The notes below the pieces were generated by a model. It was not told the origin of the DNA. It searched no databases and saw only the letters and a program-made list of their open reading frames with translations. From an uncultured Bacilli bacterium (GTDB lineage Bacteria; Bacillota_I; Bacilli_A; RF39; UBA660): a DNA stretch of 64,000 bases. The stretch covers positions 37,179-101,178 of the forward strand of contig CAKPBJ010000004.1 in assembly GCA_934140575.1 (NCBI GenBank), read 5' to 3'. The stretch's first letter is position 1. Each line of letters starts with the position of its first letter. Shown here one piece after another: positions 9,324 through 18,435 of the stretch. The translations under genes and the position numbers were made by a program.

Positions 9324-9744
9324 TTGATTCACCACCATTTTCTTTTTTTACAAATTTTGTTGTTACTGGTAGTTTATGAGAAGCAAGTCTTAATGCTTCA
9401 CGTGCAGTTGCTTCATCAACACCTGCTATTTCGAACATTATTTTTCCTTCTTTAACTACTGCAACCCATCCTTCAACATTACCTTTACCTTTACCTTGTC
9501 TTGTACCGATAGGCTTTTTAGTTAATGGCATATGTGGGAAGATGTTTATCCAAACTTTTCCACCACGTTTCATGTAACGAGTCATAGCTACACGAGCAGC
9601 TTCGATTTGGTTTGCTGTAATCCAAGCACCTTCTTTTGCTTGAAGTCCATATTCACCGAAATGTAATTCTCTGTTTCCACGTGATCTTCCTTCGTAAGGT
9701 AATCTATGAACACGACGATATTTAGTTCTTGACGGTATTAACAT
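9313..9744 (-). CDS. rplP: 50S ribosomal protein L16
   Basis: L16, 143 aa, which helps organise the A-site tRNA region. Conserved blocks are [41 protein letters not shown] and [14 protein letters not shown]. It directly follows rpsC. Confidence 0.98.
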   Translation of the reverse strand: MLIPSRTKYRRVHRLPYEGRSRGNRELHFGEYGLQAKEGAWITANQIEAARVAMTRYMKRGGKVWINIFPHMPLTKKPIGTRQGKGKGNVEGWVAVVKEGKIMFEIAGVDEATAREALRLASHKLPVTTKFVKKENGGESNEG

Positions 9745-9745
9745 A

Positions 9746-10396
9746 TTAATTACCTCCTTTAGCCTTTTTGTTTAGGATTTCTCCCTTATAGATCCATACC
9801 TTTACACCAATTTTTCCGAATGTTGTGTCAGCTTCACTTGTAGCATAATCAACATCTGCTCTTAATGTATGTAGAGGAATAGTTCCTTCTGTATATCCTT
9901 CGCTACGAGCCATATCAGCTCCACCTAAACGTCCAGATACACTTGTTTTAATTCCTTTAGCTCCTGCTTTCATAGCATTTCTAATTGCTCTTTTTTGAGC
10001 CATACGGAATGATGCTCTATTAGTAATTTGGTTTGCAATATTGTCTGCAACTAATTGAGCGTTTAAGTCTACTTTTTTAATATCAGCGATTGAGATTTGA
10101 ACATTCTCGCCTGCAACCTTTGAAAGTTGTTTCTTTAATTTTTCAATTTCTTCTCCACCGTGTCCAATCATAACACCTGGTTTTGAAGTGTGGATAACAA
10201 CTTCTGTTTTCTTAGCATTTCTTTCAATTTCAACTTTAGCAATTCCAGCATTAGTTAAATTTTTCTCTAAATATTCACGAATTTTAATATCTTTGTCTAA
10301 GAATTTTGAGAAATCTTTGTTATTACTGTACCATTTTGCTTCCCAGTCTTTATTGATACCAAGTCTTAGTCCATTAGGATTTACCTTTTGTCCCAT
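9746..10396 (-). CDS. rpsC: 30S ribosomal protein S3
   Basis: S3, 216 aa, an mRNA-entry-channel protein. The type II KH domain contains [15 protein letters not shown]. The C-terminal domain includes [12 protein letters not shown] and the [15 protein letters not shown] end. It starts one base after the rplP ATG region in tight array. Confidence 0.98.
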   Translation of the reverse strand: MGQKVNPNGLRLGINKDWEAKWYSNNKDFSKFLDKDIKIREYLEKNLTNAGIAKVEIERNAKKTEVVIHTSKPGVMIGHGGEEIEKLKKQLSKVAGENVQISIADIKKVDLNAQLVADNIANQITNRASFRMAQKRAIRNAMKAGAKGIKTSVSGRLGGADMARSEGYTEGTIPLHTLRADVDYATSEADTTFGKIGVKVWIYKGEILNKKAKGGN

Positions 10397-10411
10397 TCTG
10401 TTACCTCCTTA

Positions 10412-10747
10412 TTAGTTTTTTGTAGCCACTACTATATTAATGTGACTAGTTCTGTGATTTCTATGTCCTATGTGTGAACGTGAATCAAAAAAGTGACGTT
10501 TCATAACAGGACCAGCATCTACTCTTGCTTCTTTAACATAAAGTGTTGTAGCATCTGCACCATTATTATTAACAGCGTTAGCAATAGCAGAATTTAAAAC
10601 TTTTTTAGTTAATCTTGCTGATTTATTATTAACATTTGTTAAGATGTTTAATGCTTCTTGTACACTTTTACCACGAATCATATCTGCAACTAATCTTGCT
10701 CTGATAGGTGATACTCGAAGACCTTTAGCAATTGCTTTTGCTTCCAT
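10412..10747 (-). CDS. rplV: 50S ribosomal protein L22
   Basis: L22, 111 aa, whose beta-hairpin lines the exit tunnel. The family core KGLRVSPIRARLVADMIRGK and the C-terminal HIGHRNHRTSHINIVV are present. It lies between rpsS and rpsC. Confidence 0.98.
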   Translation of the reverse strand: MEAKAIAKGLRVSPIRARLVADMIRGKSVQEALNILTNVNNKSARLTKKVLNSAIANAVNNNGADATTLYVKEARVDAGPVMKRHFFDSRSHIGHRNHRTSHINIVVATKN

Positions 10748-10772
10748 TTTTTTACCCTCCTAGTCATTTCTA

Positions 10773-11039
10773 TTATTTTTTGTCTGAACCATGTCCACCA
10801 AATTTACGTGTTAATGCAAATTCTCCTAATTTGTGTCCAACCATATCTTCAGTTACATAAACTGGAATAAATTCTTTTCCGTTATGTACTGCAAATGTGT
10901 GTCCAATAAAATCAGGAAAAATAGTGGAACGGCGTGACCAAGTTTTAATGACTTCTTTTTTTCCAGACTTATTTAATTCTTGAACCTTTTTTAATAATCT
11001 ATCGAATACATAAGGTCCTTTTTTTAAACTTCTTGCCAT
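10773..11039 (-). CDS. rpsS: 30S ribosomal protein S19
   Basis: S19, 88 aa, from the head of the small subunit. It starts [11 protein letters not shown] and has [21 protein letters not shown], the standard signature, then [14 protein letters not shown]. Confidence 0.98.
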   Translation of the reverse strand: MARSLKKGPYVFDRLLKKVQELNKSGKKEVIKTWSRRSTIFPDFIGHTFAVHNGKEFIPVYVTEDMVGHKLGEFALTRKFGGHGSDKK

Positions 11040-11056
11040 TTTTTAATCATCCTTTC

Positions 11057-11887
11057 CTATTTACTATTGCGACGACGTACTATGAACTTGTCAGATTGTT
11101 TTTTCTTACGTGTCTTTAATCCAAGTGCTGGTTTACCCCAAGGTGTCATTGGTGCTTTACGTCCAATTGGTGCACGTCCTTCACCACCACCATGTGGATG
11201 GTCATTTGGATTCATAACTGAACCACGAACTGTTGGTCTAATACCCATGTGACGTTTACGTCCAGCTTTTCCAACTTTAACAAGTGATGAGTCTTCGTTT
11301 CCAACTACACCAATTGTTGCATAACATGTACCTAACACTTTTCTTTGTTCTCCACTTGATAAACGAATCATAACGTAATTTCCTTCACGACCTAGGATTT
11401 GTGCTGATGTACCAGCACTTCTTGCTAGTTCTCCACCTTTTCCAGGACGTAATTCGATGTTGTGAATCATTGTACCAACAGGAATACTCATAATTGGTAA
11501 TGCGTTACCAACTTTGATATCTGCCTTTTCTCCAGATTCAACTGTTGCTCCTACTTCTAATCCTTTTGGAGCAATAATGTATCTCTTTTCTCCATCTGCA
11601 TAATTGATTAATGCAATATTTGCAGTTCTATTTGGATCATATTCAATACTTGCTACTTTTCCAGGTACGTTTAATTTATTTCTTTTAAAATCAATAATAC
11701 GATATTTTCTTTTTACTCCGCCACCTTGATGACGAACAGTTATCTTACCTTGATTGTTACGACCACTGTTTTTCTTTACAGTAACTAATAGTGATTTTTC
11801 TGGAGTGCTAGTAGTTATTACTTCATTTACTAATGCACTCATCTTTCTACGTCCTGGTGTAGTAGGTTTATAATTTCTGATTGCCAT
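11057..11887 (-). CDS. rplB: 50S ribosomal protein L2
   Basis: L2, 276 aa, required for subunit joining and peptidyl transferase architecture. It starts [14 protein letters not shown]. The near-C-terminal segment [20 protein letters not shown] carries the highly conserved histidine of the peptidyl transferase region. Confidence 0.98.
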   Translation of the reverse strand: MAIRNYKPTTPGRRKMSALVNEVITTSTPEKSLLVTVKKNSGRNNQGKITVRHQGGGVKRKYRIIDFKRNKLNVPGKVASIEYDPNRTANIALINYADGEKRYIIAPKGLEVGATVESGEKADIKVGNALPIMSIPVGTMIHNIELRPGKGGELARSAGTSAQILGREGNYVMIRLSSGEQRKVLGTCYATIGVVGNEDSSLVKVGKAGRKRHMGIRPTVRGSVMNPNDHPHGGGEGRAPIGRKAPMTPWGKPALGLKTRKKKQSDKFIVRRRNSK

Positions 11888-11903
11888 AATTTATTTCCTC
11901 CTT

Positions 11904-12188
11904 CTAACCAAGATCAATTGTTTGTCCTTCTGCAAGTGTAACAATTGCTTTTTTTGAACGATTAGTTAATCCAGTATAACGACCAACTCTTCTTTTCTTT
12001 GGTTTAACATTCATTGTTCTAATTGATGTTACTTTAACATTGAATATTTTTTCAATTGCTTCTTTTATTTCAATTTTGTTTGCTTTTGGATCAACTTTAA
12101 AAGTATATTTTCCTTCGCTTCTAGCTGCTTCTGATTTTTCAGTAATAACTGGTGCTTTGATTATTTCTAAATATTTAGTATCTTTCAT
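11904..12188 (-). CDS. rplW: 50S ribosomal protein L23
   Basis: L23, 94 aa, the docking site for trigger factor and SRP at the tunnel exit. The [11 protein letters not shown] segment and the [20 protein letters not shown] loop are typical. Its ATG overlaps the rplD stop codon by one base. Confidence 0.97.
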   Translation of the reverse strand: MKDTKYLEIIKAPVITEKSEAARSEGKYTFKVDPKANKIEIKEAIEKIFNVKVTSIRTMNVKPKKRRVGRYTGLTNRSKKAIVTLAEGQTIDLG

Positions 12189-12814
12189 TATTTAAGCACC
12201 TCCTCGATAAATTTTAAGGCATCTTCTGTAACTACCATTACATCAGTTCCTACAATATCTAACACATTAATTTCATCTGCTAAAATTAATACTAGATTTT
12301 TTAAATTTCTTGATGCAAGAATTAAATTTTCATCAAATTCTTTAACAACAAGTAAGACTTTCTTATCAGCTACTTTTAAGCCTTCTAAAATAGCTTTCAT
12401 ATCTTTTGTCTTAGGAGTTTTTATTTCTAAGTTTTCTAATACTACTAACTCTTTATTAGCTGCTTTTTCAGATAATGCTGATTTGATTGCTAATTGTCTT
12501 TCTTTTCTATTTTGTTTTTTGCTATAGTCTCTTGGTACTGGAGTTCCATAATTTCCTCCACCTACCCATTGAACGGCTCTAATTGAACCTTGACGAGCAT
12601 GCCCAGTTCCTTTTTGTCTCCATGGCTTTCTTCCTCCACCAGAAACCTCTGAACGATTTTTTGTTTTATGTGTACCTTGTCTTAATGATGCCATTGATAA
12701 AATGATTGCATCTGTTAAAACGTTTTTGTTTGGCGTAATTCCAAATATTTCTTCATTTAAATTAATGTCCTTTACTTTTTCACCTTTAAGATTTAAAAGT
12801 TCTACTTTTTTCAT
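12188..12814 (-). CDS. rplD: 50S ribosomal protein L4
   Basis: L4, 208 aa, whose long loop lines the exit tunnel. The loop sequence [20 protein letters not shown] is intact. In several bacteria L4 also represses its own operon through the S10 leader; whether that happens here is not known, but a structured leader is present upstream of rpsJ. Confidence 0.98.
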   Translation of the reverse strand: MKKVELLNLKGEKVKDINLNEEIFGITPNKNVLTDAIILSMASLRQGTHKTKNRSEVSGGGRKPWRQKGTGHARQGSIRAVQWVGGGNYGTPVPRDYSKKQNRKERQLAIKSALSEKAANKELVVLENLEIKTPKTKDMKAILEGLKVADKKVLLVVKEFDENLILASRNLKNLVLILADEINVLDIVGTDVMVVTEDALKFIEEVLK

Positions 12815-12881
12815 CTACGATTCCTCCTTTCATCACTTTATACAATTTTTATTCTTTCTTTATTTATATACTGTGATGATT

Positions 12882-13598
12882 TTATTCTTCTGTTGTTTCT
12901 TCTGTAACTTCAGCAACTTCTTCAACTGTTGGTTCAGCATAACTTACAAGATTAGCTGCTTCTTTCTTTACAGTAGGTTTTTTAACTGCAGTACGAATCA
13001 TTACTAATGATTTCTTTGGACCAGGGACATTACCCTTAACTAAAATTACGCTGTTTTCTGTATCGATTGATACAACTTCAAGATTTTGAACAGTTCTTTG
13101 AACATTACCCATTTGACCTGGCATTTTCTTTCCTTTAAGTACGTGCATTGGTAACATTGTACCTAAAGAACCAACACCTCTATGATATTGAGAACCGTGT
13201 CCCATAGGACCTCTTGATTGATTGTGACGTTTAATAACGCCTTGGAAACCTTTTCCTTTACTTGTTCCAGTAACATCAACAATTTCCCCTGCTTCGAAAA
13301 TGTCCACACCAATAGTTTGACCTAAAGTGTAATCATTAACATTAACTCCTCTAATTTCTCTTAAGAAGCGCTTAGGTGTTGTGTTAGCTTTCTTTGTATG
13401 ACCTAATTCTGGCTTGTTACTTAACTTTTCTCTAATAGTTTGAGTTCCAAGTTGAATTGCATCATATCCATCTTTTTCAACTGTTTTTATTTGAGTTACT
13501 ACATTTGGCTCAACTTCAATTACAGTAACTGGAATTAATTTACCCTCTTGAGTAAATACTTGTGTCATTCCAATTTTCTTACCTAAGATTCCTTTCAT
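12882..13598 (-). CDS. rplC: 50S ribosomal protein L3
   Basis: L3, 238 aa. It starts [15 protein letters not shown] at 13598. An ATG five codons earlier overlaps the rpsJ stop, but GGAGGA lies between the two ATGs and points to the downstream one. [17 protein letters not shown] is the peptidyl-transferase-proximal loop. The C-terminus carries an unusual acidic tail of about 25 residues ([13 protein letters not shown]) beyond the usual end. Confidence 0.96.
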   Translation of the reverse strand: MKGILGKKIGMTQVFTQEGKLIPVTVIEVEPNVVTQIKTVEKDGYDAIQLGTQTIREKLSNKPELGHTKKANTTPKRFLREIRGVNVNDYTLGQTIGVDIFEAGEIVDVTGTSKGKGFQGVIKRHNQSRGPMGHGSQYHRGVGSLGTMLPMHVLKGKKMPGQMGNVQRTVQNLEVVSIDTENSVILVKGNVPGPKKSLVMIRTAVKKPTVKKEAANLVSYAEPTVEEVAEVTEETTEE

Positions 13599-13612
13599 TA
13601 CTTTTTCCTCCA

Positions 13613-13924
13613 TTATTTAGTTTTGATTTCGATATCTACACCGCTTGGTAAATCTAAGTGTGCTAATGCATCAATAGTTTCCTTGCTTGGATTTTTGATA
13701 TCAATAAGTCTTTTGTGTGTACGCATCTCGAATTGTTCACGAGAATCTTTGTATTTATGTACAGCTCTTAAAATTGTGAATTTTTCAACTTCTGTTGGAA
13801 GTGGTACTGGACCAGAGATTTGTCCACCAGATCTTCTTACAGTTTCAACAATTTTCTTTGCAGCATTATCAAGTATTCTGTGATCGTATGCTTTAATTCT
13901 TATACGAATTTTTTCTGTTGACAT
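13613..13924 (-). CDS. rpsJ: 30S ribosomal protein S10
   Basis: S10 (NusE), 103 aa, both a ribosomal head protein and a NusB partner in antitermination. It contains [15 protein letters not shown] and the [20 protein letters not shown] segment. It is the first gene of the superoperon, behind a promoter at 14049-14077 and a leader of about 115 bases. Confidence 0.98.
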   Translation of the reverse strand: MSTEKIRIRIKAYDHRILDNAAKKIVETVRRSGGQISGPVPLPTEVEKFTILRAVHKYKDSREQFEMRTHKRLIDIKNPSKETIDALAHLDLPSGVDIEIKTK

Positions 13925-14042
13925 TTGAAATCCTCCTCTCGCCTATATCTAGTATAGACTTGCTCCGTAGCGAATAACCCGATAACCAATTATCAACTTA
14001 ACCTGGTGTATCAGCAACCTCGCACATCTAAGCAGTCACACG
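13925..14042 (-). promoter_or_regulatory. S10 operon leader (5' UTR)
   Basis: About 115 transcribed bases lie between the predicted start site and the rpsJ ATG, which is preceded by GAGGAGG. The leader contains short inverted repeats: GATAA-TTGG-TTATC, and a GTCTATA...TATAGGC stem just before the ribosome site. Length and position fit an r-protein autoregulatory leader; I do not recognise a named family, so the regulatory role is inference. Confidence 0.5.
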
Positions 14043-14048
14043 TATTAA

Positions 14049-14077
14049 ATTATAACGGATAGTCCTTGATTTTTCAA
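14049..14077 (-). promoter_or_regulatory. main promoter of the S10-spc-alpha superoperon
   Basis: On the minus strand, TTGAAA (14077-14072) and TATAAT (14054-14049) are separated by exactly 17 bases. This is a near-consensus housekeeping sigma promoter about 125 bases upstream of rpsJ. An A-rich tract follows upstream to 14152, possibly acting as an UP element. Confidence 0.85.
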
Positions 14078-14152
14078 GCTTTTTTTTAATTTTTTTGATG
14101 TTTTTGCAAAGTTTTTCTTTTTTTGTCAGATTTTTTTGATTTTTTTTGAATA

Positions 14153-15352
14153 TTATTTTTGCAAACGCTTAAGTGACGCTGGTAATACAATGGTACTCCC
14201 GAATTTTTTGTTTATTTCATCAATTGTTCCTTGAATATTGTCTACTTTATTATCTTGTTCTTCATTTTCATCAAATAATGATATTTGTGTTTGTTTAGTT
14301 GTTGTTAAGTTTGAAATTCTAACTCCAATCAATCTTATTTTTTCTTGACCATATGTCTTATCAAACAGTTTAACAATTGTTTTTAAAACTTTTTCTGTAT
14401 TATTTGTTGGATTATTTAATGTTTCTTGATAGGAATAATTTTTAAATGTACTATCCTTATATATAATAGCAATCGTTGATGTATATAATTTTTTTTCTCT
14501 CAATTGTCTCATAACATCTTCTGTTTGACGTAGAATTATTCCTTTTAATTTTTCTGTATCAGTTTCATCATGTGGCAGTGTAGTTGTTGTGCTAATACTT
14601 TGTCTTCTCCCTTTTTTTACTATTACCGGTGTATTATCTATTCCATATGAAGCTTCTTTTAAATATGTTCCTTGACTTTTAAATTTTTTATTTAATATTT
14701 CTTGGTTTGTATTTGCTAAATCTTTTATTGTATAAATATGCATCTTATTTAATTCTTCAGTGGCCTTTTTTCCACACATAAATAAATCTTTTACTGGTAA
14801 CGGCCAAAGTTTTGTTTCTATTTCATCTTTAAAAAGTGTATGAACCTTATCTGGCTTCTCAAAGTCGCTTGCCATTTTTGCACATAATTTGTTATTTGCA
14901 ATTCCGACATTTACGGTATAACCAAATTTGGTTTTTATATTATCCTTTATTTCATGCGCTAACTTTATATAATCTTTATACAAATAATTTGTTCCTGTCA
15001 TATCCATAAAACATTCATCTACTGAAAACTGTTCTAGTGTTGGTGTAAAATTTCTTAGATAATTCATCAATTCTTTAGACTTTTGATAATAAAATTCATG
15101 ATTTGGTGGAAAAATTTGTAAGCTTGGACATTTTCTTTTTGCGGAATATATTGTTTCTGCGGTAACTATTCCATATTTTTTTGCTACAGGGCTTTTCGCC
15201 AGTACTATGCCATGTCTTTGTGATTCGTCTCCACCTATAATTGATGGTATTTTTCTTATGTCTTGTTTATATCCGTTTTTTAATAAAAGAACAGCACTCC
15301 AAGAAAGAAATGCATTATTTACATCTACGTGAAATATGATTCTTTCTGACAC
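14153..15352 (-). CDS. dinB: DNA polymerase IV (Y-family, DinB)
   Basis: Error-prone translesion polymerase, 399 aa. The FHVDVNNAF segment (Asp10) and SVDECF (about residue 110) supply the catalytic carboxylates. The thumb, the little-finger domain and a clamp-binding-like QISLFDE motif near the C-terminus follow. I choose the GTG at 15352-15350 because GAGGTGA is correctly spaced from it; an earlier GTG lies inside that ribosome site. The gene ends 76 bases before the ribosomal promoter. Confidence 0.93.
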   Translation of the reverse strand: MSERIIFHVDVNNAFLSWSAVLLLKNGYKQDIRKIPSIIGGDESQRHGIVLAKSPVAKKYGIVTAETIYSAKRKCPSLQIFPPNHEFYYQKSKELMNYLRNFTPTLEQFSVDECFMDMTGTNYLYKDYIKLAHEIKDNIKTKFGYTVNVGIANNKLCAKMASDFEKPDKVHTLFKDEIETKLWPLPVKDLFMCGKKATEELNKMHIYTIKDLANTNQEILNKKFKSQGTYLKEASYGIDNTPVIVKKGRRQSISTTTTLPHDETDTEKLKGIILRQTEDVMRQLREKKLYTSTIAIIYKDSTFKNYSYQETLNNPTNNTEKVLKTIVKLFDKTYGQEKIRLIGVRISNLTTTKQTQISLFDENEEQDNKVDNIQGTIDEINKKFGSTIVLPASLKRLQK

Positions 15353-15400
15353 TATTCTCACCTCAACTTCATTATACTATTTTTTATATTTTTTTTAAAC

Positions 15401-15427
15401 AAAAAAAGTACTATAAAGTTAGTACTT
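15401..15427 (-). terminator. terminator of the AAA/DUF4143 gene
   Basis: An 8-bp perfect stem (AAGTACTA / TAGTACTT, loop of 6) overlaps the stop codon at 15426 and is followed on the minus strand by a run of seven T. Confidence 0.85.
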
Positions 15428-16703
15428 ATATTGTTAAATTATCTAAGCAAAATGTTGCGTATATTGGAATGTATCGTATGTCCTTTTTAGTTTGAAAGTT
15501 ATTTTCTGTTATCCTATATCCTTCTGGTACAGTATACTTTTTCATAAATACTGATAGTGATTTTGCTTTTGAATTAGTTTTAGTTGTTAGTTCGATTGGA
15601 ATAATTTGACCCATTCTATTTTGAACTACGAAGTTAACTTCTGCTTTTCCATCTGACTGATAATAATATAATGAAAAGCCATTTTCTGCTAGCGTTTTTG
15701 CAATGTGATTTTCATATAATGTTTCTTTTATGTCTTCATTAGTTATAAATTGTTTATAGTTTAAATGTAACATTGTATATAAAAGCCCATCATCTACTGT
15801 ATATAGTTTAAAACTATCATTATCTCTACAACTACTTAATGGCGACTTTATTTCTTTTGCTTTAAAACTTCTGTATACTATTTGATTATTTACTAAATAA
15901 TTTATTGAGCTTTCATATTCTTTAGATCTTTTTCCTTGACCAATAACTCCATATTGGAATTTTTTATTTTCTTTTTGTAATTGATCTGGTAACGAATCTA
16001 ATACTTCTATTCCTCTTGGAATGTCGATTAAGTTTTTATTTAATGCTATTTCCTTTTTATATACGTCTATTAACTTTTGTTTTATTGCATCTAACTCATA
16101 TTGTGACTTACCATTTATTGATGCTGATACTACTTCTGGTAGTCCTCCAGATATAATGTATTCTTGGAATAATTCTAATGCAACTTTGTGGAATGGGCAT
16201 GTTTTTCTCTTTGTAAATGATTCTTTAATTAGTTCTGCTAAACTTTTTTCATCATGTGCCCAAAGATATTCTTCAAAGTCCATTTCATTCATACTTTTAA
16301 ATTGTAATTCTTCTCCTTTAAATTCTGATAATTTTTCTTTTCTGGAAGTAATAGCTATTAAATGATATTTACTGTGTTCGCTTCCAAATAGCTTTAAACC
16401 TTTTACTATTTCTTTATCTGTTAAGTTATCTAATATTATTAAGGTGTCATCTTTAAGTATTGTTTCTCCAGAAATAAGTGATAAGTTTAATATTAATTTT
16501 TCTGTTGACTTTTCTTTAGTAAATAGTTCTATTATTGTTTTGTTGTTTTCTGTATTAAAGTAAATCATATTTTTATACTCTTTTTTGCCAAAATCAAGTA
16601 CTGAGTATGTCTTTCCAACTTGCTTAGGTCCAAATAATATTAATGGCTTTCTAATTATATCTGCTTTCCATTTTTGTAGAAATTTTTCTATTTTACGTTC
16701 CAT
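15426..16703 (-). CDS. AAA ATPase with DUF4143-type C-terminal domain
   Basis: A 425-residue protein of the AAA_14/DUF4143 family. Walker A is GPKQVGKT (about residues 25-32) and Walker B is DTLIILDN. The C-terminal third contains an endonuclease-fold-like stretch (KAEVNFVVQN then IPIELTT) typical of DUF4143, whose biochemical role is not established. Genes of this family are scattered singly in gut genomes and are often suspected to be part of mobile or defence-related DNA. It has its own consensus promoter and terminator, so it is a single-gene unit between dinB and spo0A. Confidence 0.85.
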   Translation of the reverse strand: MERKIEKFLQKWKADIIRKPLILFGPKQVGKTYSVLDFGKKEYKNMIYFNTENNKTIIELFTKEKSTEKLILNLSLISGETILKDDTLIILDNLTDKEIVKGLKLFGSEHSKYHLIAITSRKEKLSEFKGEELQFKSMNEMDFEEYLWAHDEKSLAELIKESFTKRKTCPFHKVALELFQEYIISGGLPEVVSASINGKSQYELDAIKQKLIDVYKKEIALNKNLIDIPRGIEVLDSLPDQLQKENKKFQYGVIGQGKRSKEYESSINYLVNNQIVYRSFKAKEIKSPLSSCRDNDSFKLYTVDDGLLYTMLHLNYKQFITNEDIKETLYENHIAKTLAENGFSLYYYQSDGKAEVNFVVQNRMGQIIPIELTTKTNSKAKSLSVFMKKYTVPEGYRITENNFQTKKDIRYIPIYATFCLDNLTI

Positions 16704-16736
16704 TTACTGTTTTCACCTCACATATTTTCTAGAATA

Positions 16737-16765
16737 AGTATACTTTTTTATCTATGGTTTGTCAA
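16737..16765 (-). promoter_or_regulatory. consensus promoter of the AAA/DUF4143 gene
   Basis: Minus strand TTGACA (16765-16760), 17-base spacer, TATACT (16742-16737). This is one of the best sigma-A-type matches in the window. It lies 34 bases upstream of the start codon. Confidence 0.85.
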
Positions 16766-16831
16766 GAATAATAACAAATTAAATTTTGAACATTTTAAGT
16801 TAATTAAATATTTTTAAAAATTTCTTTAAAA

Positions 16832-16855
16832 TAAAAAAAGACTATTTTTAGTCTT
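16832..16855 (-). terminator. terminator after spo0A
   Basis: Stem AAGACTA / TAGTCTT with a 4-base loop, immediately past the spo0A stop codon. A T7 run follows on the minus strand. Confidence 0.9.
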
Positions 16856-16856
16856 A

Positions 16857-17630
16857 TTAGTTTCTTACTGGTACGTTGTATTCTAGTCTAAGTTTATCTG
16901 CTATTGTAACAATAAATTCTGAGTTTGTTGGCTTAGCTCCATCTATATCAACTGTATATCCGAATAAACTAACCATAAAATCCCAATTAGCTCTATTCCA
17001 GCTAATATCAATTGCATGTCTTATAGCTCTTTCTACTCTAGAGGCTGTTGAATTATATGTTTTTGCGATAGTGGGATATAATTCTTTGGTAATTCCTCCA
17101 ATATATTCTGGGTTTTTGAATACTAGTGTTATACCTTCTCGGATATATTGATATCCTTTAATATGAGATGGTACTCCAAGTTCATGAAGTGTGTTTGATA
17201 TTGACACTTGTAAATTGTTTTGAAATATATCAACAGATTCTGACACTCTTTTATGATCTTTATAGATACTTTCTATTTTTTCTTGTAAATATGATAATTC
17301 AAATGGTTTTAACATAAAATAGCATGCCCCTAACTCAGCTACTTTTCTAATCATATCTTGAGTATTATATGATGTTAATACTATTACTTTTTTATTTATA
17401 CTATTATCTCTAATATACTCAAGTACAGCTAATCCATCTTTTTTAGGCATTACTAAATCTAGTAATATTAAATCAAAATCATTCCTATGATTTTTGATTA
17501 TTTCTAATCCTTCTTCTCCATCATACGCAATGAATGGAGCTTCTATTTCATCAGTCTTTTTGAAGAATTCTGTTACCATTCCTACTAAGCTTCTATTGTC
17601 ATCAATAATTAATAATTTTATTTTTTCCAT
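16857..17630 (-). CDS. spo0A: sporulation master regulator Spo0A
   Basis: Response regulator and DNA-binding protein, 257 aa. The receiver domain has the acidic pair Asp10-Asp11, phospho-acceptor Asp58 (LLDLVMP) and the KPF lysine near 108. The C-terminal effector domain is unmistakable: [13 protein letters not shown], then [14 protein letters not shown] (recognition helix) and the ending [19 protein letters not shown]. Its presence places the organism in spore-forming Bacillota or their descendants; sporulation itself cannot be inferred from one gene. Phosphorelay partners are not in the window. Confidence 0.97.
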   Translation of the reverse strand: MEKIKLLIIDDNRSLVGMVTEFFKKTDEIEAPFIAYDGEEGLEIIKNHRNDFDLILLDLVMPKKDGLAVLEYIRDNSINKKVIVLTSYNTQDMIRKVAELGACYFMLKPFELSYLQEKIESIYKDHKRVSESVDIFQNNLQVSISNTLHELGVPSHIKGYQYIREGITLVFKNPEYIGGITKELYPTIAKTYNSTASRVERAIRHAIDISWNRANWDFMVSLFGYTVDIDGAKPTNSEFIVTIADKLRLEYNVPVRN

Positions 17631-17666
17631 AATCTCTCCTCTTTATCTTTTTTATCACGTATTTTA

Positions 17667-17695
17667 ATTATATAACATAGATAAAAAAATAGAAA
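17667..17695 (-). promoter_or_regulatory. possible spo0A promoter
   Basis: TATAAT (17672-17667) lies 17 bases from a weak -35 (TTTCTA, 17695-17690), about 37 bases upstream of the spo0A start codon. The -35 is poor, which would fit an activator-dependent promoter. A Spo0A-box-like sequence is about 20 bases further upstream. Confidence 0.4.
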
Positions 17696-17700
17696 GAAAA

Positions 17701-17740
17701 AAATAGACAAGTTTTGTCGAAAATATAAACTTATCTATTT
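17701..17740 (-). terminator. tpiA terminator with a Spo0A-box-like loop
   Basis: Arms 17701-17714 and 17727-17740 pair at 13 of 14 positions and are followed on the minus strand by T-rich sequence, just past the tpiA stop codon. The loop contains TGTCGAA (17715-17721), identical to the core 0A box bound by Spo0A, about 85 bases upstream of spo0A. Confidence 0.7.
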
Positions 17741-18435
17741 TTTAATTTATTAAGAAATTCTTGAAGGTTCTCTGGCTTTAGACTTATTCCGCCTAAAAGA
17801 TATCCATCTATGCCTTTACAATTATTTAGGATTTCAATATTTTTTTCATTTGCACTTCCGCCATAAAGAATTTTATTTTTTGGAAGTATTTCCTTTATTA
17901 TCTTAAAAACTTCTTCTATTTGTTCATTGGTTGGGATTATTCCTGTTCCTATTGACCATATTGGTTCATAGGCAACAATTATTTTTTCTTGTTCTTCTTC
18001 TGTCAGATTGATAATTGCTGATGTTAGTTCTTTTTTTATTACCTCTTTAACTTTACCTTCTTCTCTTTGTGTTATTGTTTCTCCTATACATAATATTGGA
18101 GTAATATTATTCTCAAAAAGCATTCTCATTTTCTGATTAATTTCTTCTAAAGATTCTTTTTGATATGCTCTTCTTTCACTATGACCTATTATTGAATACT
18201 CTACATTAAATGTTTTTAATTGTTCAGCTGATATTTCTCCTGTATAAGCACCATTACTCGTTGCACTTACATTTTGAGAGCCAAGGTGAATATTATCTAA
18301 ATTAAAATTTGCTATGTTCAAAAAAGTGGGACATAATATCATTTTATTATCTGTTATTATTGTAGACAATTTACTCTGATACTCGATAAACTCATTTTTA
18401 TTTAAATTTGACTTATTATTTAGTGCAATAATCAT
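17731..18435 (-). CDS. tpiA: triosephosphate isomerase
   Basis: Interconverts dihydroxyacetone phosphate and glyceraldehyde 3-phosphate; 234 aa, somewhat shorter than the usual ~250. The catalytic histidine (IIGHSERR) and glutamate (VAYEPIWSIGTG) are present. The phosphate-binding end LYGGSANEKN also matches. The N-terminus is divergent: NNKSN replaces the usual NWKMN but keeps the asparagine and catalytic lysine. It is the last gene of the run that starts with pgk, and its ATG overlaps the glycosyltransferase stop. Confidence 0.94.
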   Translation of the reverse strand: MIIALNNKSNLNKNEFIEYQSKLSTIITDNKMILCPTFLNIANFNLDNIHLGSQNVSATSNGAYTGEISAEQLKTFNVEYSIIGHSERRAYQKESLEEINQKMRMLFENNITPILCIGETITQREEGKVKEVIKKELTSAIINLTEEEQEKIIVAYEPIWSIGTGIIPTNEQIEEVFKIIKEILPKNKILYGGSANEKNIEILNNCKGIDGYLLGGISLKPENLQEFLNKLKNR

